Part shown: positions 51,378 to 60,869 of the stretch, piece by piece | How the letters are laid out: each line of letters opens with the position of its first letter | Position numbering within the stretch: the stretch's first letter is position 1 | NCBI RefSeq assembly: GCF_036174265.1 | Contig: NZ_CP108055.1 | Span: 496,001 to 560,000, forward strand | Length of the DNA: 64,000 nt | Origin: Streptomyces sp. NBC_00285 | GTDB taxonomy: Bacteria; Actinomycetota; Actinomycetes; Streptomycetales; Streptomycetaceae | Direction of reading: 5' to 3' | The notes under the pieces: generated by a model | The model's input: the letters and a program-made list of their open reading frames with translations, nothing else | Database searches by the model: none | Told to the model about the DNA's origin: nothing | Program-made: the position numbers and the translations under genes

Positions 51378-53069
51378 ATGCCCCAGCACGCCCGCCGCCG
51401 CCTCACCCGCCGCACTGTCCTGAGCAGAGCCGCCGTCGGCGGTCTCGCCCTCGCCGGGGGCACCGCGATCGCCGGCCCGCTCACCGAGAGCGCCGACGCG
51501 GCCGCGCCGGTCTTCGGCTACCGCGACGACGGCCGCGCATACGTGGTCGACACGGGCGCCGGCCTGGTCTTCAAGGTCGACCACGGCAACGGCGACCTGA
51601 GCTCGCTGGTGTACAGGGGCACCGAGTACCAGGGCTACGGAAACCGGAACTCACAGGTCGAGACGGGTCTGGGGAGGTCGTCCGTGAGCATCCGCAAGGC
51701 CGGCGGCACGGTCCTGGTCACGGTCGTGCACGGCACGATGCACCACTACTACGCGGCTCGGCGCGGCGAGAACAACGTCTACATGTGGACGAACAAGGCG
51801 GATGCCTCCATCACCGCGACCCGCTACATCGTCCGCGTGAAGCCCGGCCTGTTCCCCGACAACGGTCCCGACTCCTGGGACTCCCGCACCGACACCGTGA
51901 TCGAGGCGCAGGACGTCCGCCGCAAGCCGGACGGCACCACCCGCTCCAAGCACTACTCCAACCAGCGTGTCATCGACTATGACCACGTCGGCTGGAGCAC
52001 CGGCAAGGTCGGCATGTGGATGGTGCGGAGCAATCACGAGAAGGCGTCCGGCGGACCGTTCTACCGCTCCCTCATGCGCCACCACTACGAGGACGGCGCC
52101 GGCCTCTACGAGATCCTCTACTACGGCGAGAACCAGACCGAGCCGATGCGGTTCGGCCTCCAGGGCCCGTACGTCCTGTCCTTCACCGACGGCTCGGCGC
52201 CCTCGCCCGCGCTGCGCCATGACCGTATCGACACCTCGTGGGCCGACGGCCTGGGCCTGGTCGGCTGGGTCGGCCGCAGTGGTCGCGGCCGGGTGGCGGG
52301 GGTCGGCATCGCCGGGCGGGACACGGCGTACGCCTACACCGTCGGTCTCGCCAGTGCCGACGCGCAGTACTGGACCGAGGCGGACCCGGCCACCGGCCGT
52401 TTCGTGTCCCCGTACATGCTGCCGGGCACCTACACGCTCACCGTCCACAAGGAAGAACTGGCGGTGCACACCACCCGGGTCACTGTCACCGCCGGGCGGA
52501 CGACCCCGCTGCACACGCTGGCGATCGGCGCGGACCCGAGCAGAAGCGCCGCGATCTGGCGGATCGGCGCCTGGAGCGGCACTCCGCGTGGCTTCAAGAA
52601 CGCCTCACTGATGACCACGATGCACCCTTCCGACGCCCGGGCCCGGCCCTGGACCGGCACCGCCTTCACCGTGAGCGCCTCACGGGTCGACGACTTCCCC
52701 TGCTACCAGTGGGCGGACATCAACAAGGGGCTGAGGATCCGCTTCAAGCTCACCGCCCAGCAACTGACCTCCGGACACACCCTCAACATCGGTGTCACCA
52801 CGGCGTTCGCGAACGGCAGGCCCCGGATCAGGGTCAACGACTGGCTCTCGGCCGTCCCCACGTCGGCAGGTGAGCCGACGACCCGGTCACTGACCGTGGG
52901 CTCCTACCGGGGCAACAACCACACCTACCGCTACGCCATTCCGGCAAGCGCCTGGACCAAGTCGCCGGACGCCTACCAGGAGTTGACCCTCGACATCGTC
53001 AGCGGCTCCGGCAGCAGCGCCTATCTCAGCCCCGGGGTGGCGTACGACGTGGTCGAACTCCTGCCCTGA
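51378..53069 (+). CDS. Secreted PL4-like rhamnogalacturonan lyase
   Basis: The 563-residue product begins 45 nt after the deacetylase gene with a Tat-type signal (RRRLTRRTVLSRAAVGGLAL). The N-terminal catalytic beta-sandwich (about 45-330) includes GLVFKVDHGNGDLSSLVYRG, GTMHHYYAARRGENNVYMWT, TRYIVRVKPGLFP and KHYSNQRVIDYDHVGWST, followed by an Fn3-like domain (YMLPGTYTLTVHKEEL) and a C-terminal CBM-like jelly roll (IWRIGAWSGTPRGFKNA). This order matches PL4 rhamnogalacturonan lyases. It would cleave pectin backbone rhamnogalacturonan I by beta-elimination outside the cell. Confidence 0.85.
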   Translation: MPQHARRRLTRRTVLSRAAVGGLALAGGTAIAGPLTESADAAAPVFGYRDDGRAYVVDTGAGLVFKVDHGNGDLSSLVYRGTEYQGYGNRNSQVETGLGRSSVSIRKAGGTVLVTVVHGTMHHYYAARRGENNVYMWTNKADASITATRYIVRVKPGLFPDNGPDSWDSRTDTVIEAQDVRRKPDGTTRSKHYSNQRVIDYDHVGWSTGKVGMWMVRSNHEKASGGPFYRSLMRHHYEDGAGLYEILYYGENQTEPMRFGLQGPYVLSFTDGSAPSPALRHDRIDTSWADGLGLVGWVGRSGRGRVAGVGIAGRDTAYAYTVGLASADAQYWTEADPATGRFVSPYMLPGTYTLTVHKEELAVHTTRVTVTAGRTTPLHTLAIGADPSRSAAIWRIGAWSGTPRGFKNASLMTTMHPSDARARPWTGTAFTVSASRVDDFPCYQWADINKGLRIRFKLTAQQLTSGHTLNIGVTTAFANGRPRIRVNDWLSAVPTSAGEPTTRSLTVGSYRGNNHTYRYAIPASAWTKSPDAYQELTLDIVSGSGSSAYLSPGVAYDVVELLP

Positions 53070-53913
53070 GTTCCCTATGGCCCCATGGCTCCACGGCGAC
53101 CTGAAGTCCGTTCGCCGGACGCCAATTTGACGACCCATCACCTTTCGGACCGCGCCGGCCGGATCACGAAGGGAGGGGGCTGGTCCCCTCGCTCACAGGC
53201 GTGGTGGCCGTCCCGGTCGCCGCCCCAGGGCCGATCGTCCGGGCCGCCGCCCCGACGGAGGTGGCCCATGCGGCGGCGCGCCGCTGTGGCGACGCGCGGC
53301 GGGTCCGGCCTGCGCGTCCGTTCAGGACGCCGTTTCAAGCCCGCGGGGCCTGGATCCGGCGGGGTGCAAGGACGTGTCCCGGCTCGCGACCGGTTCGAGC
53401 GTCATGAAACCGGGGCCGTCCGGGCCGCCCGAGCTGACCCGGCCCGGGATGTGGGCCGCCGGGGGCCTCGGGTGGGCAAGGCCAGAATTCGCCCGTGCGC
53501 CTGTTCGCGCACCGGGGCGTGTTCAGGCGACGCGAAAACTCGGCAGGCATATGCCAGCAGTACCACCGCCTTGATGGACGGCACGTGACTCCGGCATTCG
53601 GCGTACCGCCCATCCCTCCCCCGGCCGGTCACCCTCCACCGGAACAGCCGGCACGGACGGGGACTGATGTACGACGGATGGGTGACCGAATTCGAACGGG
53701 AGGGAATCCAGGGGCGCCTGTGGCACTCGCGCCACACCCTCCCCTCGGGCACCGATCGGCGTCGGCTCGCGTTCCGGGCTCCCGCCAGAAAGTTCAACGG
53801 AACACACATCCACTGCCCTGGCACCCGCATAACGTGCGGTAACCCGAACCGCCTCGCCCCCACCTTCCTGCGGTCCGTGACTTCCGGGCCCCCACCCCGC
53901 TAGGAGTCCTGGG
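53070..53913. other. Intergenic region of about 840 bp with no supported gene
   Basis: Short open frames on both strands lack ribosome binding sites and family signatures; one, from about 53197, begins LTGVVAVPVAAPGPIVRAAA, which is mildly signal-peptide-like but goes nowhere. I see no repeats, hairpins or CRISPR-like features of note. Confidence 0.4.
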
Positions 53914-54357
53914 ATGTCCTACGACCGCTCGGAGTTATCCCTGCCGCACCGCAAGAACGGGCGGGCCCCCTCCCCCACCGCGCACCGGTTGCCGTACCTC
54001 GCGCCGGCCGGAGAGCGCCCGAGCATCGGGACCCGCCAGCGCTCGTGGTCCGGCTATCACCGCGCCCTGCGCATCCTGCGCCGCGCCTGCCGATGGCAAC
54101 GGCGCGTGGCCACCCTCGTCGCCCTCGGCTACTTCGCCGCCTTCCTCACCCTCACCGTCGAGGCCCCCGCCTTCATGGCCCGCCCGGCCCCCGGCGGGCT
54201 CCCCACGGGCCTGTTGCTCGCCGTCGTACAGATCCCCGTCACCTGGCTGGCCGTCGTGCTGTTCGAGTACACGGCACGACGGTACGTCGACCCCCTGGCC
54301 CGCAGAGTCAGCCGGTACGCAGACCCGGCCGACGGCGAGGGGCGGGCACGGACATGA
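53914..54357 (+). CDS. DUF485-type small membrane protein
   Basis: The 147-residue product has a long soluble N-terminus and two transmembrane helices (VATLVALGYFAAFLTLTV and LLLAVVQIPVTWLAVVLFEY). DUF485 proteins almost always precede a solute:sodium symporter gene, and here the stop codon overlaps the symporter ATG (ATGA). The short second-helix-to-end part (RYVDPLARRVSR) is typical of the family. It is probably an accessory subunit of the transporter, though its role is not established. Confidence 0.8.
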   Translation: MSYDRSELSLPHRKNGRAPSPTAHRLPYLAPAGERPSIGTRQRSWSGYHRALRILRRACRWQRRVATLVALGYFAAFLTLTVEAPAFMARPAPGGLPTGLLLAVVQIPVTWLAVVLFEYTARRYVDPLARRVSRYADPADGEGRART

Positions 54358-55985
54358 CCGGTCTCGGCGGCTCCGCGCAGTCCTGGTCCCTCGTCGCCTT
54401 CTGCAGTGTCGTCACTCTCACGCTGCTGCTGTGCGTGCTGACCGGCCCCGACCGCGACGACCTGGAGGAGTTCTACACCGGCTATCGCTCGCTGTCCCCG
54501 CTGCGCAACGGCCTTGCGGTCGCCGGCGACTACATCTCCGCCGCGACCGTGCTCACCATCGGCGGGGTCATCGCCCTGTGCGGCTACGACGGCGTGGTCC
54601 TGGCCCTGAGCACCCTGCTGTCCTTGCTCCTGCTGATGTTCCTGCTCGCCGAACCCCTGCACAACACCGGCCGGTTCACCATGGGGGACGCCCTGAGCCG
54701 ACGCGTGCCCGGACGGGCCGTACGCATCACCGCGTGTGCCGTGACCCTGCTGGCGCTGATTCCGATGATGATCGTGCAACTGGCCGCCGTAGGACAGCTG
54801 TTGGCGTTCATCCTGGGCTTCTCCGACCGTGCCATGCAGACCGGCTGCATCATCGGCGCCGGCATCCTGATGATCAGTTACGCCGCCCTGGGAGGGATGA
54901 AGGGGACCGCGCTGATCCAGATCATCAAGACCGTGATGCTCCTCGGATCCGGCCTCGTGATCGCCGTACTCGTCCTCGCCACCTTCGGCTGGCACCCGGG
55001 AACGATGGTGGACACCGCCGCCCAGCGCAGCGGGGCCGGCCAGGCGTTCCTTCAGTACGGCCTGCAGTTCGCGGACGGACCGCACCCCGCACTGGACATG
55101 ATCAGCACCCAGGTCGCCATCGTGCTGGGCGGCGCCTGCCTGCCGCACGTCACCATGCGGATGTACACCGCGGGCAACGCCCGCCAGGTACGGCGCACGA
55201 TGTCCTGGGCCGTGTCCTCGGTCGCCCTGTTCATGCTGCTGATCACCGTCATCGGCCTCGGTGCCACGGCGCTGGTGGGCCGCGAGCGGATCACCGCCGC
55301 CGACCCGCACGGCAGCACCGCCTACCTGCTGGGGGCGCGCGCCGTGTTCGGCTCCGACGTCTCCCGCGCCGAGAGCCTCGTGTTCAGCACCGTCACGACG
55401 GCCATCTTCCTGACCCTTCTGGCGTCCGTCGCCGGGATGACGCTCGCCTGCGCCAACTCCCTGGCGCACGACGTCGTCGCCTCCCGGCACAGGGGAATAC
55501 CGGCTCTGCGGGAGATGACCGTGGCGCGGGCCGGCGCGCTGATCGTCGGCATACCGGTGGTGCTGCTGGCCGCCATGGCACAGCACCGCAGCCTCCAGCC
55601 GCTGGCCACCCTGTCCTTCTGCATGGGAGCCTCCGCGATCGCGCCCGCGCTGGTCTACTCGCTGTTCTGGCGGCGCTTCACCAAGGCCGGGCTGCTCGGC
55701 ACACTGATCGGCGGTTCTGTCGCCGTCCTGGTCCTGATGTCGGGCACCCGGCTCGTCTCCGGGACACCGGCATCGGCCTTCCCGGAGGCCGACCTGAACT
55801 GGTTCCCCTTCACCACGACCGCTCTGGTCTCCGTACCGGTGGGCTTCGCCTGCGGCTTGCTGGGCACCGTCCTGAGCGGGCGCCGCAGCGCCCGGCGTGC
55901 CCGCGAACGGTACGCCGGAATCGAGCAGTTGATCCTCGCCGGCCCCCCGCGGCGCCGCCCGAGCTGGAGCCCGGACGGCCCGTGA
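54354..55985 (+). CDS. Solute:sodium symporter (SSS family, ActP/MctC-like)
   Basis: The 543-residue product has about thirteen hydrophobic helices and the SSS signature region with the Na-binding pattern: GLAVAGDYISAATVLTIGGV, TGRFTMGDALSRRVPGRAVR, MISYAALGGMKGTALIQIIK, LPHVTMRMYTAGNARQVRRT, then a cytoplasmic C-terminus. MCVs of this subfamily, paired with a DUF485 protein, carry acetate, pyruvate or other monocarboxylates in characterised actinobacteria. The substrate here is unproven. It is translationally coupled to the DUF485 gene. Confidence 0.88.
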   Translation: MTGLGGSAQSWSLVAFCSVVTLTLLLCVLTGPDRDDLEEFYTGYRSLSPLRNGLAVAGDYISAATVLTIGGVIALCGYDGVVLALSTLLSLLLLMFLLAEPLHNTGRFTMGDALSRRVPGRAVRITACAVTLLALIPMMIVQLAAVGQLLAFILGFSDRAMQTGCIIGAGILMISYAALGGMKGTALIQIIKTVMLLGSGLVIAVLVLATFGWHPGTMVDTAAQRSGAGQAFLQYGLQFADGPHPALDMISTQVAIVLGGACLPHVTMRMYTAGNARQVRRTMSWAVSSVALFMLLITVIGLGATALVGRERITAADPHGSTAYLLGARAVFGSDVSRAESLVFSTVTTAIFLTLLASVAGMTLACANSLAHDVVASRHRGIPALREMTVARAGALIVGIPVVLLAAMAQHRSLQPLATLSFCMGASAIAPALVYSLFWRRFTKAGLLGTLIGGSVAVLVLMSGTRLVSGTPASAFPEADLNWFPFTTTALVSVPVGFACGLLGTVLSGRRSARRARERYAGIEQLILAGPPRRRPSWSPDGP

Positions 55986-56109
55986 AGCTCGTCCCGAGAA
56001 ATCAGGGTGCTGCCAGGTGTCGAGAATCCGGCGCGGGCTCCGTCCCCGGTACGACAGAGGCCCCCGTCGATGCGCTGGGGGACCGGGAACGACGCGGGAG
56101 GATCCCATC

Positions 56110-56610
56110 ATGCAAGCGAACGAGATCAGCGAGATTCTCGACCGGCCGATCAGTCAGGAGCTGCTGGCCCGGGACGTGACCCGCCTGGCCTACGTCGCCA
56201 AGGACGGCACACCCCGCAACGTCCCGATCGCGTTCGCTTGGAACGGCACGGAGATCGTCATGTGCACCACGAAGAACGCCCCGAAGCTCGCGTCCCTGCG
56301 CGAGAACCCGGCCGTCGCCCTGACGATCGACACCGAGGTGCACCCGCCCAGGATCCTGCTCATCCGCGGCCGGGCCGAGCTGGACTTCGTCGACGGCATC
56401 CCCGACGAGTATCTCCAGCCGACCAACAGCTACGCGATGACCCCCGAGCAACGGGTCGAATGGGAGGCGGAGGTGCGTTCGCTCTACCACGACGGCATGG
56501 TCCGGATCGTCGTCACCCCGACCTGGGCGAAGCTGATCGACTTCGAGACGACGCTGCCGAGCGCGGTCGAGGAGCTGGTCCGGCAGCGGGAGGAACGTCA
56601 GCGTGCCTGA
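56110..56610 (+). CDS. Pyridoxamine 5'-phosphate oxidase-like (PNPOx/F420-type) protein
   Basis: The 166-residue product starts at ATG 56110 with GGAGG seven bases upstream. It has the split-barrel flavin/F420-binding fold signature: TRLAYVAKDGTPRNVPIAFA, GTEIVMCTTKNAPKLASLRE, ENPAVALTIDTEVHPPRILL and RGRAELDFVDGIPDEY. Family members use FMN or F420 in oxidoreductions; this one lacks strong features that identify its substrate. A terminator follows. Confidence 0.85.
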   Translation: MQANEISEILDRPISQELLARDVTRLAYVAKDGTPRNVPIAFAWNGTEIVMCTTKNAPKLASLRENPAVALTIDTEVHPPRILLIRGRAELDFVDGIPDEYLQPTNSYAMTPEQRVEWEAEVRSLYHDGMVRIVVTPTWAKLIDFETTLPSAVEELVRQREERQRA

Positions 56611-56630
56611 GCGACGCGGGCCGACATGGG

Positions 56631-56662
56631 TGGTCCCCATGCCTCGCAAGGCATGGGGACCA
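56631..56662. terminator. Bidirectional hairpin between convergent genes
   Basis: TGGTCCCCATGCCT (56631-56644) pairs perfectly with 56649-56662 across a CGCA tetraloop. It ends the PNPOx-like gene and the GH35 gene, which converge here. Confidence 0.85.
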
Positions 56663-56693
56663 CCATCAGGACATCACTTTCCCGGTACGGCCG

Positions 56694-59600
56694 TCAGCCG
56701 CACGTCAGTGTCGGTGCCCCCCAGTCGCCGTGGTCGTTGCCGTTGCCGTCTCCGGCGTCACCGACCTTGAGGTCGACCACCTGGGCGCCGCTGACATCGA
56801 CGTCGATCGGCACCGCGGCCTGCCGGCCACTGAGCTTCGCCGTGGTCACCAGGGTTTTACCGTCGGCGATCACTGAGAACGTCACCGTTCCGGCACCGTT
56901 GGTCTCGTCGTCGACGCCCACCTGCGCCGTCAACCGCGAACAGTTTCCGCCCAGATAGAGCTGGACGTCGCTGAGCGCGTTGGTGCCGAGGCCCTTGGCG
57001 TACCCCACGCCGGCGATGCTGATCGCACGGCCGTCCCCGGCCGCCTGCTCGCCGACACTGCTGTCACGCTCCACCGGACCCCACCCGTTGGTGGAGGACA
57101 GGAAGGGCAGATCGCTCACGGCGCTCTTCCCGGCCGGAGGAGCCGGGGGGATCCCGCCGATGATGCGCTCGTCGGTGCCGTCGGCCTGCCGTCCGTTCTG
57201 TACGTAGCGCACCGTGGTGGTGAGTGCCGAGGCGGAGGGCAGTTCACCGGTCGGTGGCTGGACCTTCCAGGTGAAGGTCGCCGATGCGCCCGACTGCAGA
57301 CGCTTGAGCGACTGGGGGCTCGTGGCGCTGACGCTCCAGCCGTCCGGTGCGGACAGCGAGGCCGTCAGCCTGGACGCGGCCGGCGCGCCCTTCGGTACCC
57401 GCACCGTGGTCCGGGCGGTGAAGGCCTCTGCCGGCTGAGCGGTGTCGGGCACGTCCAGGGTGACATCTGCTCCCGGGCGCTTGGGCATCGCGTACTTCCG
57501 GGCGTCGTAGCGCGGGCTGTCGTTCTGCGTGACGCGCAGGGACGAGGCGTAGCTGCCGTAGTCGGTCAGCGAGACCTTGCCGAGGCCTCCGGTGCTGCCG
57601 TCCAGGTTCCACACGGCGATGGCGATGCTGTTGCGGCCGTTCGGGTTCAGGATTCCGTTGGGGACAGGGAAGGTGTGCTGCGGGCCGAGGTAGTTGACGT
57701 AGTTGCCGACCTGCCAGCCGTTCACGAAGATCGTGGCACGGTACTTGCGGGACGGGTCGTCGGTGAACGTCAGGCCGAGTGAGGTGTCCTGGCCGCGCGG
57801 CAGGTCCAGAGTGGCATCGGTGCGGTACCAGGAGACCCCGGGGCGGGTGTCGGACGTCGGCAGGGACACGCGGTCCCACTTGCCGTCCGGGTAGCCCGGC
57901 AGGGACCAGCCGGCCCGCTCGCCGTACAGGCCGCCCGTCGAGAGCGGGCCGCGCACCGTGTCCTGCAGGTCCTCGCCTCCGCGTACGCCCTGGAGGCGCC
58001 AGGTGACGGAGGTCAGCGGTGCTCCCACGAGGGAGGCGCTGGTCAGTCCGCGCGCCGTCTTGTTGCCGTTGGTCGAGTTGTAGTCCTCCTCGTGCCCCAT
58101 GTTCACGGTGAGTACGGAAAGGACGTTGTCGCCCGTGGACTTGACCGCACCGGCAGGGAAGGTGAAGTCGGCGCTGCTCGTGGTGGAGCTGCCCAGGAAG
58201 GTGCCGTTGAGCCAGGCGGAGAAGGCCTGTGCGCCGCCGCCGGAGTCCGAGACCAGGTGGATGCCGGTCTCCTTGCCGGTGGTGTGGAAGCGGCCGCGGT
58301 ACCAGGTGTTGCCGGTGTGGAAGCCGTAGTCGTCGGCGTAGAGCACCGGCAGCGCGTTGATGCCGGAGACGCTGTTGGTGGTCGCCTTGTCGGCCACCTG
58401 CCAAGTGGTGTCGTCGAAACCGGGGGCCGCTTCGGGGGACTCCTGTGCCTGCTTCCAGTTGGTCAGGGCCGGCAGGTGAATGGCGGCGGCCGTCGGGATC
58501 TTTCCGATGAGACTGCGGGTGTCGGTGGCCCGGGTGTCCACCTTCTGGCCGTTCCAGGTGACGCGGGCCGCGGCGCTGAACACCTCGATGTTCTTGTCGT
58601 CGGCGTTGTCACCGGTGAGCGCCACGGTACGGCCGCCGTTCAAGCTGGTCGCCGTGCGCAACAGGTGCGTGCCCCGCACCAGGACCGGACCGGTCGCGGT
58701 GTCCTGACGCCAGAAGGTCTTCGCCGTGGCCTTGTCGCCCACGAGCAGCAGCAGCGGGCGCTGGCCGCCGCCGCTGACACTGATCCGGATCAGGCCCTTG
58801 TGGGTGTAGTTCAGCCGCAGGTCACCGGTCGCCGGGTCCCAGGTGGTCGTGACCGTGCCGCCGGTGGCGGTCACGGTCGGCTTGGAGGCGTAGCGCAGGA
58901 CCGTTTCCCCGTCGCTGTCCGGGTCGCCGTAGAGCACGGCGACATCGCGGTCGCCGATGGTGGCGTCGGTCATGATCTCCGAGGTCGAGTACTGCAACTG
59001 TGCGTTCCCGAGCCGGTAGTTCGCCACGATCACGTGGGAGTCGCGTCCGTCGAGGGTGATCGCGGTGCCCGGCTGCTGAGGCACGACGGGGTAGGTCGAC
59101 TCCGTGGCGGCGTCACCCGTGGGCACGTCGATGGCGTCGATGGCCACGTAGTTGTCCGTGGACCCCGAGCTGTGGTTCCCGGCGACGACGATCTTCAGCG
59201 TGTGCGCCCCGGGCGTCAGGCCGGTCTTCTGGAAGACGACCGCCTGGCTCTCGGCGCCGGAGTCGTCGACCGTCGCCACCTTGGTGCCGTCGAGGTAGAC
59301 GTCGGCGTTGCCGTGGTTGTTCGTCTTCGAGCCGATCCAGCGGATCGCGGTGCCGTCGAAGGGGACGGTGACCGAGTCACCGGCCTTGTTGGAGAACGAC
59401 TCGGTGTGCTTGTAGTCGCCGCCGGTGTAGCTCTGGTCGGCCACGTGCGACCACGAACCCGTGTACTGCAGCGTGGAGTCGGGGTCGTCCCAGGTGTAAG
59501 TGGTGTCCGCGGCCGGCTGGGCGTTGAAGTCCAGCGCGATATGGGTCTTGTCGACCGCCGTGGACGTCGAGTTCCCGTGCCGCAGCACATGGAACTGGGT

Positions 59601-60869
59601 TTTGGTGTCGGGGTTCATGCGGGCGGTGTCAATGACCGCGGAGTCGTCCGGTGGTGTGGTCCTGATCGCGTCGGTCTTGGTCAGCGGGGCCACCGACTGC
59701 GTGAAGTACCCGATCAGCTTGTCCTCGTCGTACTTCGGGTCGAGCTGACGGGTCTCGCGGATGGCGGCTCCGTAGTCGTACGACGTGTAGTTCTGGGGCA
59801 TGCTCAGCCAGCCCCAGTTGGTGCCGCCGTAGGTCATGTAGAAGCTCTGCGCCGTCGCGCCGACCGCGATGTTCTGCTTGTAGAACACGTTGGCGAACTG
59901 GTCGTTGATCAGCTGGGCGCACTTGTCGTAACCGGGACCGCCCCACGGGTCGAAGGCGCCGCCCTGGAACTCCGGGGTGTACAGCGGCTTACCCGCCGGG
60001 TGGTCGTAGCTGATGTCGGGGACACCGTTCCACTTGGTGGGGTTCGAGCAGTCGAAGCCCTGTGGGTAGGAGTCCGGGCCGTCCACGTCCAGGGCGCCCG
60101 CACCGGAGTTGAAGGTGCCGTTGTTGTTGCCGGTCAGCGGCACGGTGATGCCGTCGGCGCGGGCCTTGTCCTCCAGGTGCTGCATGTAGGAGCGGGAGGC
60201 CGCGGAGCCGTTGTAGTACTCGTTCTCGACCTGGTAGGCGATGACCGACCCGGTGCCGTTGGTGAGTTGGTGCCGGGCGATGATCCGGTCGATCTGGGTC
60301 AGCCACTCGTCGGCGTACTTGAGGAACCGCGGGTCGTCACTGCGGTTGTTCTCCGCCTTCGTGGTCAGCCAGCCGGGCAGGCCGCCGCTGTCGACCTCCG
60401 CGTTGATGTACGGCGCCGGGCGCGCGATGACGTACAGCCCGGCTTCCTCGGCCATGTCGAGGAGCTTGTCGACGTCGCGCACCCCGCTGAAGTCGTACAC
60501 ACCCGGCTTCGGCGAGTGGTACCCCCAGTCGAAGTACAACGAGGTGGAGTTGAAGCCGGCCGCCTTCATCTTCTGGAAGATGTCGCGCCACAGGTCCGGG
60601 CTCGGCAGCCGGAAGGAGTGGAACTCGCCGGACCAGAGGTAGGTGCGCTTGCCGTCGACGAGGAACGAGTAGCCGTCGAGAGTCACCGTGTGCGCCTGTG
60701 TCGCGGCGGTGGGCGCGGCGCCCGGTGCCGGCCCTGCCGCCTCCCCCGCCGCGGCGGGCGCGATCATGCCCGCGGCGAGGGCGACGGTCGCGGCCGTCGC
60801 GAGAACGGCCCTCCACCACCCCCGACGACCGGGTCTCGCAGTCTCCGAAACGAACTGATTACCCCGCAC
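56694..60869 (-). CDS. Secreted multidomain GH35 beta-galactosidase with C-terminal NPCBM module
   Basis: The 1391-residue product has a signal peptide (LATAATVALAAGMIAPAAAG) and a GH35 TIM barrel (about 65-400): VDGKRTYLWSGEFHSFRLPS, catalytic acid/base in SVIAYQVENEY (Glu217 by motif), and nucleophile in PLYTPEFQGGAFDPWGG (Glu300). The following beta domains, including an inserted module with WDDPDSTLQYTGSWSHVADQ and galactose-binding-like jelly rolls (YADDYGFHTGNTWYRGRFHT), resemble fungal-type beta-galactosidases. A C-terminal NPCBM module (LPFLSSTNGWGPVERDSSVG, then YAKGLGTNALSDVQLYLG) targets the enzyme to galactosides. It is large for a bacterial GH35. It would release galactose from galactans or arabinogalactan. 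Confidence 0.93.
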   Translation of the reverse strand: MRGNQFVSETARPGRRGWWRAVLATAATVALAAGMIAPAAAGEAAGPAPGAAPTAATQAHTVTLDGYSFLVDGKRTYLWSGEFHSFRLPSPDLWRDIFQKMKAAGFNSTSLYFDWGYHSPKPGVYDFSGVRDVDKLLDMAEEAGLYVIARPAPYINAEVDSGGLPGWLTTKAENNRSDDPRFLKYADEWLTQIDRIIARHQLTNGTGSVIAYQVENEYYNGSAASRSYMQHLEDKARADGITVPLTGNNNGTFNSGAGALDVDGPDSYPQGFDCSNPTKWNGVPDISYDHPAGKPLYTPEFQGGAFDPWGGPGYDKCAQLINDQFANVFYKQNIAVGATAQSFYMTYGGTNWGWLSMPQNYTSYDYGAAIRETRQLDPKYDEDKLIGYFTQSVAPLTKTDAIRTTPPDDSAVIDTARMNPDTKTQFHVLRHGNSTSTAVDKTHIALDFNAQPAADTTYTWDDPDSTLQYTGSWSHVADQSYTGGDYKHTESFSNKAGDSVTVPFDGTAIRWIGSKTNNHGNADVYLDGTKVATVDDSGAESQAVVFQKTGLTPGAHTLKIVVAGNHSSGSTDNYVAIDAIDVPTGDAATESTYPVVPQQPGTAITLDGRDSHVIVANYRLGNAQLQYSTSEIMTDATIGDRDVAVLYGDPDSDGETVLRYASKPTVTATGGTVTTTWDPATGDLRLNYTHKGLIRISVSGGGQRPLLLLVGDKATAKTFWRQDTATGPVLVRGTHLLRTATSLNGGRTVALTGDNADDKNIEVFSAAARVTWNGQKVDTRATDTRSLIGKIPTAAAIHLPALTNWKQAQESPEAAPGFDDTTWQVADKATTNSVSGINALPVLYADDYGFHTGNTWYRGRFHTTGKETGIHLVSDSGGGAQAFSAWLNGTFLGSSTTSSADFTFPAGAVKSTGDNVLSVLTVNMGHEEDYNSTNGNKTARGLTSASLVGAPLTSVTWRLQGVRGGEDLQDTVRGPLSTGGLYGERAGWSLPGYPDGKWDRVSLPTSDTRPGVSWYRTDATLDLPRGQDTSLGLTFTDDPSRKYRATIFVNGWQVGNYVNYLGPQHTFPVPNGILNPNGRNSIAIAVWNLDGSTGGLGKVSLTDYGSYASSLRVTQNDSPRYDARKYAMPKRPGADVTLDVPDTAQPAEAFTARTTVRVPKGAPAASRLTASLSAPDGWSVSATSPQSLKRLQSGASATFTWKVQPPTGELPSASALTTTVRYVQNGRQADGTDERIIGGIPPAPPAGKSAVSDLPFLSSTNGWGPVERDSSVGEQAAGDGRAISIAGVGYAKGLGTNALSDVQLYLGGNCSRLTAQVGVDDETNGAGTVTFSVIADGKTLVTTAKLSGRQAAVPIDVDVSGAQVVDLKVGDAGDGNGNDHGDWGAPTLTCG

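Noticed and set aside
54129..56111. A 660-codon minus frame opposite the symporter gene
   Set aside because: Antisense to a strong membrane-transporter gene; biased composition (Gly/Gln/Arg) shows it is a shadow.
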